DNA from: Mycoplasmoides alvi ATCC 29626
GTDB lineage: Bacteria; Bacillota_I; Bacilli_A; Mycoplasmatales; Mycoplasmoidaceae
DNA: 64,000 bases
Reading direction: 5' to 3'
Assembly (NCBI RefSeq): GCF_000701785.1
Contig: NZ_JNJU01000002.1
Location: 62,001 to 126,000, forward strand
Made by a program: the position numbers and the translations under genes. Numbering within the stretch: position 1 is the stretch's first letter; every line of letters begins with the position of its first letter. Positions 47,338 to 59,734 of the stretch are shown here, in pieces. A model generated the notes under the pieces. That model did no database searches. It was given only the letters and a program-made list of their open reading frames with translations, and was not told the origin of the DNA.

Positions 47338-48174
47338 TTATTTTTTAGTTAATAAAAAACCTCTGTCTACTTTATTATTGTCTTTAAAAAAAGAAATATT
47401 GTAAAAAAAAGAAATTTTTTCTAATAATTTACTAATACTTTCTTGTTGGTTAAAACCAAATTCAAAACAACAAATGGTTGGCCTTCAATTGTTTTTTAAA
47501 ATATAGTTCACAAAATCTATATAAAATTTTAGACCATTTTTTTGAGTAAATAATGCTTTCTTAGGTTCATATTTTTTTACACTAAATTCAACATTATTAT
47601 CATTTAATGATATATAAGGCGGATTACAAATAAGATAATCGATGTATTTGTTAATTTTATTTAAGCAATTTAAAAAATTACTTTTTAAAAAAATTACATT
47701 TTTGGAATTTAATTTTTTTTTATTTATTTTAGCTACTCTTAATGATGAGTTACTAATATCTGTGGCATAAATACAATTACTAGGAAATACTTTTGACAAA
47801 CTTAATGCAATACAACCACTACCAGTACATAGATCCAAAATATTTTTATTAGTGTAATTAGTTTTTTTTACTGCACTAATAAATTTATCTACAATAATTT
47901 CAGTATCATTTCTTGGAATTAAAACATGTTTATTAACAAAAAAATTATGTCCATAAAATAATGCATTTTTAGTAATATAACTCAAAGGATATTGTTTGTT
48001 GAAATGCAGTTGATAATATTTATTAAATAAATTAAATGAAAAATCAATATCTGTGTTTCTATAAAAAATTAGATCAGAACTTTTTTTTACTTTTTTAGAT
48101 AAATAAAAAATAATTAAATTAAAACTATTTTTATCTAGATAATTAAACTTATTTTGTAATTCTAAAAAAGTCAT
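47338..48174 (-). CDS. prmC: Peptide chain release factor glutamine methyltransferase
   Basis: The 278-aa SAM-dependent enzyme methylates the Gln of the GGQ motif in release factor 1, encoded directly upstream. The SAM loop reads ILDLCTGSGCIALSL and the catalytic motif is NPPY in YLICNPPYISLN. Its ATG overlaps the prfA stop (TAATG), so the two are translationally coupled. Confidence 0.93.
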
Positions 48175-49256
48175 TATAAAGCAAATTCTCGCATCTTTTG
48201 AGCTTGTTCATTTGCTCTAAGTGCTTCAATAATAGAATCTAAATGTCCTAACATAAAATCACTTAAGTTATTAAGTGTAAATCCAATTCTATGATCAGTA
48301 ACTCGATTTTGTGGATAATTATAAGTGCGAATTTTTTCTGCTCTATCGCCACTACCAACTTGAGATCTTCTTAATGAGGATAAACTTTCATTTTTTTCAC
48401 TTTCAGCTTTTTCTCATAATTTTGTTCGCAACATTTTCATTGCAGTTTCTCGATTAGAAATTTGCGATTTGCCTTCTTGGCATGAAACAACTATCCCTGA
48501 AGGAATATGTGTAATACGAACAGCAGATTCAGTACGATTGACATGTTGACCACCGGCTCCTGATGCACGATAAGTATCAACACGTAACTCACTAGGATTA
48601 ATTTGAATTTCTACTTCATCTTGTTGTGGTAATACTGCAACAGTTATAGTAGAAGTATGAACACGACCTTTAGCCTCTGTGGCAGGAACCCGCTGCACTC
48701 GATGAACACCTGATTCAAATTTCATTTTAGCATAAACATCTTCGCCATTAATTTCAAAAACAATAAAACCATAGCCAACACTAGTAGTTTGAGATTCTAA
48801 AATTTTAATTTCTCATTTTTGATAATCACAATATGCTTTGTACATGTCAAATATGTTGCCAACAAAAATGGAAGCCTCATCACCACCTGCTGCTGGTCTA
48901 ATTTCAACAATAACTGATTTATCATCATTAGGATCTATAGGAAGCAATAAAATCTTAAGTTCATTTTCTAAATCTGGAATTTTACTTTTGGATTCATCTA
49001 AATCTTTTTGAGCTATAACATAAAAATCTTTTAAAGTTGAATCATTAAATATTTTCTCAGCTTCTAAACCTTGATTTATTAATTTTTCATAAAATTCAAA
49101 CTTTGACAATAACAAACGTTTATGCTTTAATTCACGATTAATTTCTTGAGCACGTTTAATATTGTTGCCTGAAATATTTTCTAATTCATTTTCAAGTTTA
49201 ATTGCATTTGCTTGAATATTTTTTAAAGCTGCAAAAAGTTGCTTATTATATTCCAT
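48174..49256 (-). CDS. prfA: Peptide chain release factor 1
   Basis: The 360-aa factor ends translation at UAA and UAG. It contains [12 protein letters not shown], the GGQ motif in [18 protein letters not shown], and the C-terminal [11 protein letters not shown]. With UGA reassigned to Trp, RF1 is expected to be the only release factor in this type of organism. Coupled to prmC downstream. Confidence 0.96.
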
Positions 49257-49291
49257 TTAGATGACCAACGATAAAAATTAAGTATATAGGA

Positions 49292-49314
49292 AAAATAGTA
49301 TAAAATACTATTTT
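49292..49314 (-). terminator. Rho-independent terminator between rpmE and prfA
   Basis: AAAATAGTAT and ATACTATTTT form a perfect 10-bp stem with a 3-base loop, followed by T residues on the minus strand. It would end rpmE transcription. Confidence 0.6.
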
Positions 49315-49330
49315 GCCAAAAATTTATAAC

Positions 49331-49636
49331 TTAAAGATCTTCCAAACTTTTAGCTTTTTTAGAATTAGATTTTAATGTTGTTTTTTCTTTAATTGTTTTA
49401 GATGAAGATGGTTTTGAGATAACTTGTTTACCAGTTGCAAATTTAGATGATAATTTTTCAGCACGACCCTTAATGGTTTGTTGTGATGTACTTCCAATGT
49501 AAAAAGGGTGGCATTTGCTACAAATATCAATAGTAACTTCAGTAGCTGACAATGTTGAAGTAATATCAAATTTAGAATTGCAAGAAGCACATGTAAAAAT
49601 TGTTTTTGTACTTTCTAGATGAATACCTTTTTTCAT
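49331..49636 (-). CDS. rpmE: 50S ribosomal protein L31
   Basis: The 101-aa product starts MKKGIHLESTKTIFTCASCNSKF. It keeps the CxxC pairs (CASC and CSKC) of the zinc-binding L31 type and the HPFYIGSTSQQ core. A Ser/Lys-rich C-terminal extension of about 35 residues is longer than in most L31 proteins. A terminator hairpin follows. Confidence 0.93.
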   Translation of the reverse strand: MKKGIHLESTKTIFTCASCNSKFDITSTLSATEVTIDICSKCHPFYIGSTSQQTIKGRAEKLSSKFATGKQVISKPSSSKTIKEKTTLKSNSKKAKSLEDL

Positions 49637-49909
49637 AAATAACCCTTTATTGAAAGTATAAAGAACCTTTACTTAAAGCAAAAATTCATTCATAAAAATA
49701 TAATTTAATTAACTAGTACATTATATAGCAATAAAGACAAAAATGAATATGTGTTTTGTTTATTGTAAGACCTTTTAAATTTATTTGAAAGCATTTAGTG
49801 CAATTTTAATAACAAAATCAAAAATATTTAAATTTAGTTAAAATTGCAAATTTACTTTTTGCAATACATATTATTTTCTAGCAAATAATTTAACTTATAA
49901 GTAAGAATT

Positions 49910-51586
49910 TTATTGTAAGTGTTTCATTTGTGTTGGTGCTGAAATCCCCAAAATCTTTAAAACAAATTTAATAGTAACTGCTACTGATTTAGCTAAATAA
50001 TATTTTTCTTTTTTTTCAGACAAGTCTACTATGTCTTTAATTTTACATTCGTTATATCAAGCATGAAACACCTTAGCTAATTCATGTAAATATGTTGTCA
50101 ATCTATGAGGCTCATAATTATTAGCAACTAAATGAATAATAGATTCCAATGATAACAACATATTAATTATGGTTCTTTCATTATTAGAAGTTAATGTTGT
50201 AAAAGACTTAGGAATGCTTTTATCTTTTAATTTTACTTTTTTAAGCAATTGAGAAATTCTAGCATGAGCATATTGAACATAAAATACTGGATTTGTATTA
50301 TCTGTTTTAGAAACTTTTGCTAAATCAATAACAATTTTAGTTTTAGGTGCTTGTGCAAGAATATATCATCTTGAAGTGTCCACTGACATCATTTCTAGCA
50401 TATCAGGAATTGTTATTGCATTACCAGACCGTTTAGATAATTTAACCTCTTGGCCATTATTAACTATCTTAACCATTTCAATTAAAACAACCTCTAAAAC
50501 TTCTGGTTTAATATTAATCATGGGCATAATTGATTTCATTTTTTTTACATGTCCTTCATGATCAGAACCTCAAACATGTAAAAACAAATCAAAACCATTT
50601 AATTTTTTGTTGTATTGATTACCAATATCAGTTAGCATATATGTTCTGCTACCATCTTTTTTGATAATTACTCGATCTTTATCATCAATTTTAAATAATG
50701 TTGTTTTTAATCATGTTGCACCATCTTTTGTATAAACGTATTTTTTTAAAGAACCATTCAATAATTTTTCCAAAATGCCTGAATGGTAAATTTTGTATTC
50801 ACTAGTTCAAAGTTTAATAGAAACACCAATCATTTTAAGATGTGCTTTTATTTGATCTAACATACAACCAATTGCAAAAGAGTTAACAATCTGTTTAACC
50901 TTTTTATCTTCAATCATTAAGTCATTGTATTTTGCATTAACAAATTTCTTACCAAATTTTTCGCTCATTTTTTGAGCTATTTCATATGGATCTTTTCCTT
51001 TGTAGCCATCTTTAGGAAAATCATTTTTTATGCCTTGTAATTCTAAATAGCGACATAAACATGACAATTCAAACAAATCTACTTGAGATCCCATATCATT
51101 AATCCAATAATCACTAATAACTTTATGCCCCAAAATTTTTAAAACATTAAATAATGTTTGACTAACATAAGCATTTCTGACATGACCTAAGTGTAATGAA
51201 CCAGTTGGGTTTGCTGAAACAAACTCAAAATTAATTTTTTTTCTCTTATTTTTTGGAAGCATTTTTAATTTAAATGTTCCTGTTAAAAAATTTTTTAAAA
51301 TATTTTGGTAAAAATTAGGATTAATAAAGAAATTAATAAATCCAGGTTTTGCTATTTCAATTTTAGAAAAATATTTATTGCTATTTTTTTTTATTTCTTT
51401 TGCAATTGCATCAGCAATTTGGATCGGATTTTTATTTATCCTTTTAGCAATAATCATTGCAACATTAGTGGCAAAATCTCCAAATTCAATTTTTTTTATA
51501 TGTTCAATTGAATATTGATTTATATTTTTATAATTTAATTTTTTTAATGCATTATCAATAAATTTTTTAATAAAAAGATAATTCAT
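49910..51586 (-). CDS. argS: Arginyl-tRNA synthetase
   Basis: The 558-aa class I synthetase has an N-terminal additional domain (FGDFATNVAMIIAKRINKNP), the HIGH-type motif SANPTGSLHLGHVRNA, and a KMSK-type region degenerated to KLSKRSGN. The C-terminal anticodon-binding helices end YLHELAKVFHAWYNECKI. Arginine is also the fuel for the arginine deiminase pathway (arcBC). Several Trp are UGA. Confidence 0.95.
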
Positions 51587-51694
51587 AAAAATAAACTCAC
51601 AATAATGTAATTAAGGTATATCATATGTACTTAATTATAGTATTTGATAAATAAAAATTAATCTATGAATAACAAAATTTTATATATTGAAAAA

Positions 51695-52834
51695 TTAAAC
51701 TAATTTTTTTATTAAACTTAATGATTCTCAAGGCGATTCATCTCTACCAAAATGTCCATAAACTGAATATGGTAAATACTTTATTTTTTTCATTGCAAAT
51801 AAATCTACAATTTCACTTAAGGAATAATTAAAAAACTGAGCAATTTTTTTATTAATTTCATTCATAGGTTTTGTGTTTGTGTTAAAACAGTCAATAGATA
51901 AATCAATAGGTTTAGATTTTCCAATTGCTCAAGATAATTTAACTTCACACTCACTTGCTCAATTTAAAGCTACAATATGTTTTGCTATTCAACGAGCATA
52001 ATATGATCCGGTACGATCAACTTTTGTATAATCCTTGCCGCTAAATGCTCCTCCACCATGATGTGCATATGAACCATAAGTGTCTACCATTAATTTTCTG
52101 CCAGTTAAACCTGTATCTCCAATAGGCCCACCTACTATAAAAGTTCCTGATTGGTTAATTAAACAAATTGATTTATCTATATCATTTAATTTATTAATAA
52201 ATTTATATTTCCATAAAACTGGTGCAATAACACATTTAATTATCTTATCACGCAAATAATCTAATTTAACTTTTGAATCATGTTGAATTGCTAAAATAAC
52301 TTGTTTTATATCTACTTTATCATCAGAATATTCTAATGTTATTTGACTTTTCATATCATGCTTAATTCAATCATTATTTAATTGAAATTTATTGACTTCT
52401 ATTAGTAAATCATTAGCTAATAAAGTCCCAAGTGGCATAAATGATTTGGACTCATTTGTTGCATATCCAATTGTTATTCCTTGATCGCCAGCTCCAAGTT
52501 TTCCGTTTTTTTGGTTAACTAATTTGGCAATTTCTATAGATTGCGCATTAATATTTGAAATAATTGTAAAATCATTTTCAGTATATCCTAGTGGCTTAAC
52601 AACTTCTCAAGCAGACTTGACAACATCTACATATTTGTTAGTTGTAATTTCGCCTCCTATTAAAATTAAACGATTGCTAGCTAAAACTTCGCAAGCAACC
52701 CTACTATTAGGTGACTGTTCTAAAATATGGTCCAAAACTGCATCAGCAATTTGATCACAGATTTTATCTGGATGTCCTTTACCTACTGACTCGCTTGTAA
52801 ATTTTCCTTGTCTATTAGTTTTAAGTTTTAGCAT
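51695..52834 (-). CDS. metK: S-adenosylmethionine synthetase
   Basis: The 379-aa enzyme makes SAM from methionine and ATP, supplying methyltransferases such as PrmC. It has [39 protein letters not shown], and the glycine-rich loop [22 protein letters not shown]. Length is normal. It lies upstream of argS but with a separate spacer. Confidence 0.96.
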
Positions 52835-53444
52835 ATCAATCTCTTTAAATATAAAGTAATTATATTAAAATTCTATTTGATAAATTATCTTTTTAAATTG
52901 GTTCAGTTTATATAAATTTTAATATCCTTTAATAAGTAGTTTCTTAAAGAAAAATATTTACACTTAAATAACTTATAAAAAGTAATAATTCATACAATAT
53001 AGACATTTTCTTAAATTTAAATCTTTAGAACTTTTTATTTTTTAATCCAAATTTATAAAATTTATCCTAAATATATTGTGTTTTTAAAAAACACTAGTTT
53101 TTAAATTAACAAATCCTCATAAATAAAATTTTTTATTTGCCTTGACTAAAATTTTAATCTAGGTATTTTAAAAATAATTTAAAAACCACGATTAAAACAT
53201 TTTTAAAATTGACAAAAAAAATTGATCAAAACTAGATATTTATACAAAATATGTTCCCATTATTTTGAAAATTTAAATTTTAATGAATAAAAAATAATAA
53301 GTGAAATTAGATTGTTGATTTTTTATATTTAGTTATAAAATAATCTTGGCAATTTAACCAAATTGTTAAATTAACTTTTAGCATACAAACTAAGGTTAAC
53401 ATTTTATTTAGTAAGTTTTAGACTTAAAATTAAGGAGTTTATTA
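52835..53444. other. 610-bp AT-rich divergent promoter region between metK and arcB
   Basis: For arcB a TTGACA at 53209-53214 with TAGATA 18 bases later is a candidate promoter, leaving a leader near 200 bases. A second TTGACT at 53143 is followed by a similar CTAGGTATTT. For metK an ATTATA near 52857 is a candidate -10. No gene or RNA is recognised. Confidence 0.35.
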
Positions 53445-54473
53445 ATGCCAGTAAATTTGAAAGGTAGAAGTTTAGATACAGCTCTAAATTTCACAACAGA
53501 AGAAATTAAGTATTTAGTTGATCTATCAATATCTTTGAAAAAATCTAAATATCAAGGTTTACATAAAAATAATCGACCATTAGTTGGTAAAAATATTGTG
53601 ATTTTATTTCAAAAAGATTCAACAAGAACAATGTGTTCATTTGAAGTTGCTGCAGCAGATTTAGGTGCTTCTTGTACTTACATTGGTTCAGCGGGTTCTA
53701 ATTTTGGTAAAAAGGAATCTGTAGAAGATACAGCGAAAGTTTTAGGTCGTTTTTATGATGGTATAGAATTCCGTTGTTTTAGACAAGCAGATGTAGATAC
53801 ATTTGTTAAATATGCTGGAGTTCCAATTTGAAATGGATTAAGTGAAAAAGAACATCCAACTCAAATGATTGCTGATTTAATGACTATGCAAGAACAATTA
53901 GGTGATTTAAAAGGCAAAAAAATTGTTTTCGCTGGAGACATTAAAAATAACGTTGCAATGACTTGTGTAATTGGTGCAGCCTTTTATGGTATGCATGTTG
54001 TTCTTGCTGGTCCAGAAAGCTATAAGAGTCAAATTGATTCTGAAATTATTCAAAAAACTCAAAAATTGTTTCAATTAAATGGTGGTTCATTAACTTTTGA
54101 AACTGACAAAATTAAAGCTGCTAAAGATGCTGATGTTATCTACACTGATGTTTGAGTATCTTTAGGTGAGGACTTTAGTTTATTTGCAACTCGTATTCAA
54201 GAATTAAAAGCATACCAAGTTGATATGAATATGATTAAAGCTGCTAAACCAGGGGTTATTTTCTTACATTGTCTTCCTGCTTTCCATGATGATCAAACTG
54301 AATTTTCAATGAAAATTAAAAATCAATTTGGTTCTCAACACCCTGAAGTTGCAACAGGTGCAATGGAAGTAACTAATGAAGTCTTCCAATCCAAATTTAA
54401 TAAATGCTTTGATCAAGCTGAAAATAGAATGCACTCAATTAAAGCCATCATTTTAGCTACAATAGGTTATTAG
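53445..54473 (+). CDS. arcB: Ornithine carbamoyltransferase (catabolic)
   Basis: The 342-aa enzyme splits citrulline with phosphate into ornithine and carbamoyl phosphate in the arginine deiminase pathway. Carbamoyl-phosphate site STRT is at 59-62, HPTQ at 137-140 and HCLP at 275-278, all conserved. AGGAG-type ribosome binding site (AAGGAG) precedes the ATG. The next gene, arcC, begins 4 bases after its stop. Fewer rare AT-only codons than neighbours suggest high expression. Confidence 0.96.
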
Positions 54474-54477
54474 TTCT

Positions 54478-55413
54478 ATGGCCGGAAAAAGAATTGTAAT
54501 TGCATTGGGTGGTAATGCTCTAGGGAATACACCAGAAGAACAATTTAAATTAGTTCAATTTCCTGCAAAAATTATTGCTAAATTAGCTAAAGAAAAATAT
54601 CAAATTATTTTAGGGCACGGTAATGGTCCACAAGTTGGAATGATTTACAATGCTTTTGCTGATGCAAATAATTTTAACCAAAAAAATCCTTCTGTACCTT
54701 TCCCTGAAGCTGGTGGTATGAGCCAAGGATATATTGGTTATCATTTAACAACAGCTTTAACAAATGCATATTTAGAAAACAAAATAAAAAGTGAAGTTGT
54801 ATACTTTTTAACAGAAACTATTGTTGATGATAAAGATCCTGCTTTTAAAAAACCAACAAAACCAGTTGGACCATTTTATAAAACTTTAGCTGAAGCTAAA
54901 AAACAAAATCCTGGTAGTGAAATTATAGAAGATTCTGGCAGAGGGTATCGTAAGGTTGTTCCAAGTCCAGCTCCAGTTAATTTTTTAGGGATAAATACAA
55001 TCAAAAAAATAGTTGATAATGGCTCTACTGTTATTGTTGGTGGTGGTGGTGGTATACCTGTTATCAACAAAAACAAAAAATATGTTGGCGTAGACGGTGT
55101 GATTGATAAAGATTTTGCTCTAGCTAAAATTGCTGATTTGGTAAATGCAGATATTTTTGTTGTCTTAACAGCAGTAAATTATGTAGCAATTAATTTTAAT
55201 AAACCAAATCAAAAATCATTAAAACATGTAACTGTTAAAGAATTACAAAAACATCTTAAAGATGGACAATTTGCTGCTGGAAGCATGAAACCAAAAGTTG
55301 AAGCAGCAATTAAATTTGTTGAAAAAAATAAAAAACGTGTTGCATACATTGGTGATTTAAAAGATTTATCTAAGATTTTAGCTGGTAAAATTGGAACTAA
55401 AGTAACTGCATAA
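54478..55413 (+). CDS. arcC: Carbamate kinase
   Basis: The 311-aa kinase makes ATP from carbamoyl phosphate and ADP, the energy-yielding step after ArcB. It has IVIALGGNALG at the start, HGNGPQVG, the VIVGGGGGIPV loop, and DKDFALAKIADLV. It is directly behind arcB. Arginine deiminase itself (arcA) is not in this window. Confidence 0.97.
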   Translation: MAGKRIVIALGGNALGNTPEEQFKLVQFPAKIIAKLAKEKYQIILGHGNGPQVGMIYNAFADANNFNQKNPSVPFPEAGGMSQGYIGYHLTTALTNAYLENKIKSEVVYFLTETIVDDKDPAFKKPTKPVGPFYKTLAEAKKQNPGSEIIEDSGRGYRKVVPSPAPVNFLGINTIKKIVDNGSTVIVGGGGGIPVINKNKKYVGVDGVIDKDFALAKIADLVNADIFVVLTAVNYVAINFNKPNQKSLKHVTVKELQKHLKDGQFAAGSMKPKVEAAIKFVEKNKKRVAYIGDLKDLSKILAGKIGTKVTA

Positions 55414-55508
55414 CTTGGTGTTTACATATTTTGCTTGATTATTTTTAGTGATATTAGTTTATAATTCTAAATGTCTTGAAAATTAATAGGTATTAAAGGT
55501 TCATTTTT

Positions 55509-55706
55509 ATGGCAAGAAAAGATGAATTAACAAATAAAGGACCACTAGGTGGAAATAGTAGGTCCCATGCACTAAATATTACTAAACGTCGTTGAAATTT
55601 AAATTTACAAAACGTTAAAATAAAAACAGAAGATGGTAAAATTGCTAAGGTAAAAGTTAGTGCTAGAACTATTAGAACTTTAAAAAAACAAAACCGTTTA
55701 GCTTAA
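55509..55706 (+). CDS. rpmB: 50S ribosomal protein L28
   Basis: The 65-aa basic protein matches L28: [25 protein letters not shown], with the Trp as UGA, and a C terminus rich in Lys/Arg ([16 protein letters not shown]). It lies 95 bases after arcC and before a strong terminator. It could be read from the arc promoter or from its own. Confidence 0.93.
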
Positions 55707-55712
55707 TGTAAT

Positions 55713-55769
55713 AAAAAAATGAAATACAGTAATGTGCTCACAAGGGTGCCTTACTGTATTTTCATTTTT
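55713..55769 (+). terminator. Strong hairpin terminator after rpmB
   Basis: AAATACAGTAA and TTACTGTATTT form an 11-bp stem extended by flanking A and T runs (one bulge), with an 18-base GC-richer loop. The flanking runs let it work in both directions. Confidence 0.75.
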
Positions 55770-55792
55770 ATTAAAAATAATAAGGATTAAAT

Positions 55793-57082
55793 ATGAAAAA
55801 TAATTGTTTAACTATTATAGGAACACAATTTGGCGATGAAGGCAAAGGTAAATTTACTGAAATCTTAGCAGATAAGTATGATTATATAGTTAGATATCAA
55901 GGTGGAGACAACGCTGGTCATAGTATTCAAATTAAAAATAAAAGATATAGTTTAAGATTAATTCCTTCAGGTATCTTTTATAAAAATAAAACTTCAATAA
56001 TAGGTAATGGCGTTGTAATTAATATTCAAACATTATTAGATGAAATAAATTATTTAAAAAAAAATAAAATTCAAATAAAAAACCTTTATATATCTGATAG
56101 AGCACATGTAATAATGGACTATCATATTTTAATGGATGTTATAAATGAAAAATTAAAAGGAAAAAATTCTATTGGCACAACTAAAAGAGGAATTGGGCCT
56201 TGTTATAGTGATAAAATTAATCGTGTAGGAATAAGAATATCTGATTTATTTAATCTAAATTCATTAACAAAAAAAATTCAAATAGCTCTTTTAGATAAAA
56301 ATATTTTATTTGAACATTTTAACGAATCTAAATTTGAAGCAAAAATACTAGCTGAAAAATATTTTAAATTAGGACAAAAAATTAAAAAGTTTGTAGCAGA
56401 TACAAATATGATATTAAATCAAGCTATTGAAAAAAATGAAAAAATTTTGTTTGAGGGGGCCCAAGGAGGAATGCTAGATTTAGACTTTGGAACATATCCA
56501 TATGTTACATCTAGTAATCCCTTAACATCAGCTTATACAGGTTCTGGTTTGGAATTTAATAGAATTAATTCTGTTTTAGGTATTGTTAAAGCATATTTAT
56601 CACGTGTTGGATCTGGTCCTATGCCAACTGAATTAGATAATAAAATAGGTGAAGAAATTCGTTCAATTGGAAATGAATTTGGAACAGTTACAAAAAGACC
56701 TAGAAGAATTGGTTGAATTGATTTAGTCGCTTTAAAACACACAATAAAAATATCAGGTTGTAAATTTATTGCAATTACATTATTAGATGTTTTGGATACA
56801 CAAAAAAATATTAAAGCTTGCATTGGTTATAAATTAAACAATAAAAAAATTGATTTTGTTCCATCTAATAACGATGAATATAGTAAATGTGTTCCTATTT
56901 ATAAAACTTTTAAAGGTTGGTTAGAACCAATAAAAAAAATAACATCATACAATGATTTACCAAACAAATGCAAAGAATATTTGTCATTTATTGAATCATT
57001 TTTAAATGTAAAAATTGCTTTTATCTCAGTTGGAGCAAATAAAAATCAAACAATTAAAGTTGGCAATAATAATGATTTCTAG
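55793..57082 (+). CDS. purA: Adenylosuccinate synthetase
   Basis: The 429-aa GTP-dependent enzyme joins IMP and aspartate. Its P-loop is GDEGKGK (14-20). Further motifs are GGDNAGHSI, TKRGIGPCYSDK, LFEGAQGGMLDLDFGTYPYVT and TELDN, and the C-terminal GTP-site region ends GANKNQTI. It opens a purine-salvage cluster and overlaps purB by 11 bases. Confidence 0.96.
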
Positions 57083-58373
57083 ATATGCAATAAAAGAAAT
57101 AGATTATCTTTGTAGCGATAATGAAAAATTGAAAAGATGATTTCAAGTTGAATTGGCTGTTATTAATGGTTTATATAAGTATAAATTTATTACAAAAACT
57201 GAATGAGAAGAATTAAATAAAAAAATTCAATGAAGTTTAAATTTAACTAATAAATATGAAAAAGAAACAAAACATGATGTATTTGCATTTATTTTATCTT
57301 TAAATAAACTTACAAAAACTCCTTTAAAAAGGTGAATCCATTATGGAATAACTTCTACTGATATTGTTGATACAGCAAATGGAATGTTATATAAAGAAAT
57401 AAATAAAATTATTTTAAATGAATTAAATCAAGTTATTAAAATTATTAAGAAATTAGCCATAAAACATAAATACACAATTATGCTTGCCCGAACTCATGGA
57501 CAAAATGCAGAGCCTACCACTTTAGGATTTAAATTAATTAATTGATTTGATCAACTTCAAAGAACTAAACAAAATTTTCAAGAAATATCTAAATTAATAG
57601 AAGTGGGAAAAATTAGTGGGGCAGTTGGTACTTATGCTCATTTGCCAAATATAGAGTTTGAAAAATATGTTTGTAAATCATTAAAATTAAATGCAGCAAC
57701 CATTTCAACTCAAATTTTATCAAGAGATCGCCATGCATATTACTTCAGTTCATTAATTTTACTAATTAATTTAATATCTAGTTTTGCTAATGAAATTAGA
57801 TTATTAGCATTAGAAGATGTAAATGAGTTAAATGAAGGTTTTGGTAAAAAGCAGAAAGGATCATCTGCTATGCCACAAAAAAAGAATCCAATAAACTGTG
57901 AAAATATTTGTGGTTTATCAAGAATCATTAAGTCCTATTCATCAACAATATATGACAATATAACATTGTGACATGAAAGAGATATATCACATTCATCAAC
58001 TGAAAGAATTTTAAATCAAGATTTTTTAAGTTTAGTTGTATATATATTAAGAAAATTTAACCAAGTCTTAAACAATTTAGTTGTAAACAAACAAAACATG
58101 TTGGATAACTTGGCGCAATCAGAACCTAAAATATACGCTCAAACAATAATGCTTTATTTAATAAAAGAACATAATATGGATCGTATTGTTGCTTATGAAA
58201 TAATAAAAAAATACATCAATAATGCCAAAAATATTGATGAAATAATTAAAATAATAAATTCAAAAATATCAAAACCTATTGAATTAAAAAATATAAAATC
58301 ATACATGGAACCTAGATACCATATTAGACACATACCTAAATTAATTGAAAGTATAATAAAGATTTGAGAATAA
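57072..58373 (+). CDS. purB: Adenylosuccinate lyase
   Basis: The 433-aa enzyme cleaves adenylosuccinate to AMP and fumarate. It has HYGITSTDIVDTANG, LARTHGQNAEPTTLGFK, and the fumarase/aspartase signature GSSAMPQKKNP. Many Trp are UGA. The ATG at 57072 lies inside the purA end, giving coupled translation. Next gene hpt starts one base after its stop. Confidence 0.95.
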
Positions 58374-58374
58374 G

Positions 58375-58923
58375 ATGAATATAAATCCAATTATTGAAAA
58401 AATTATTTTTACTTATGAAGATATTATTGAAGGGATCAATAAATGTGCTTCATGGTTAAATGAAAAAATAATAAAAGCTAATAATGAATATATTGTAATA
58501 AGTGTATTAAAAGGTTCTTTGCCATTTGCTGGCCATTTAATTCCTCTTTTAAATGGAAATATTTTACTAGATTTTTTTGCTGTCAAATCTTATGTTGAAG
58601 GAACAAATCAAACAATTCCACAAATAATTTTAGATACTAGTAACAATGTAGAAAATAAAAATGTAATTATTATTGAAGATATTGTAGATAGCGGAGCCAC
58701 TTTGAATTTTTTAATTGACATTTTGAATAAAAGAAAGGCTAAATCAATAACTTTAGTTAGTTTATTTCAAAAAGAAAAAAATAAACTTAATAAAAAAAAT
58801 ATTAGCTTTTTTTCGCCTTTGATATTACCTGATAAATGAATAGTTGGATTTGGTCTAGATTGCAATAACAAATGGCGTAATTTACCATATGTAGGCATTT
58901 TGAAAAAAGAATATCAAAAATAA
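58375..58923 (+). CDS. hpt: Hypoxanthine phosphoribosyltransferase
   Basis: The 182-aa enzyme makes IMP or GMP from free base and PRPP, supplying the IMP used by PurA. The PRPP motif is VIIIEDIVDSGATL. The N-terminal SVLKGSLPFAGHL loop and the C-terminal WIVGFGLDCNNKWRNLPYVG are typical. Confidence 0.95.
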
Positions 58924-58938
58924 AACATTTATTAAAAT

Positions 58939-59652
58939 ATGAATTATGTAATTATTTTAGCTGCAGGGGAAGGTAAACGGTTAAAAAACTTTAAAATTCC
59001 TAAACAATTTATTGAATTAAATAAGAATGATTCAATTCTAAGTTTAGCTATCCAAAAATTTTGTATTAAAGAAATAAAACATATATTAGTCGTAGCAAAT
59101 AAAAAATATTTAAAAGAGACACAAATAATTATTAATAATTTAAAAAATAAATTTGCCTACATAGATATTTGTATTGGAGGATCCAATAGAAATCTTTCTT
59201 TAAAAAATGCTATTATCTGATTAAATAAAAATAAAAAATTAAATAATGATGATATTTTATTGACTCATGATGCAGCAAGGCCATTTGTTAGTAAAAAAAT
59301 CATTTTAAATAACATTAAAAATGCTAAAAAATATGGAGCTTGTTCCACAGGCATTCAACCTAATGATACTGTAGCAGAATTAAATAAAAATTTTTGATTA
59401 ACAAGCATTTTAAATCGCAACAAATTAATTTTAGAACAAACACCTCAAAGTTTTAACTGAAAAATAGCTAAAAAAATTTATATGCATAGCAACAATAAAA
59501 TTTTACTCAAGCACACAGATGCTTGTGGATTAATTAAACAATTTAAACATAAAGTAATTTGAATTGAAGGTGATTATAAAAATATTAAAATAACAAATGA
59601 ATTAGATTTAAAATTAGCTAACTTTATTTACAAAATGACCCAAAGAAAATAA
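58939..59652 (+). CDS. IspD/TarI-like cytidylyltransferase
   Basis: The 237-aa product has the nucleotidyltransferase start YVIILAAGEGKRLKNFKIPKQFI, the HDAARPFV motif, and LEQTPQSF. This set is shared by IspD (MEP isoprenoid pathway) and TarI/IspD2 (CDP-ribitol). Some mollicutes, M. penetrans among them from memory, keep the MEP pathway, which would favour IspD. No other MEP gene lies in the window. It ends the purine cluster and is followed by a strong terminator. Confidence 0.8.
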
Positions 59653-59696
59653 AAACACACCCCATACATGTTTAAATTACAGATAGGGTGTGTTTT
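59652..59696. terminator. Bidirectional terminator between ispD-like gene and surface protein
   Basis: AAAACACACCC and GGGTGTGTTTT form a perfect 11-bp stem with A and T runs on both sides. It serves two convergent transcripts. Confidence 0.8.
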
Positions 59697-59734
59697 CTCT
59701 TAAAACTATTTTTTATTACAAAGATAAACTTTAT

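Noticed and set aside
53143-53250. Tandem regulated promoters for arcB (two TTGAC...CTAG.TATTT elements)
   Set aside because: The spacing differs by six bases between copies and neither has a good -10, so only a tentative note is kept in the spacer entry.
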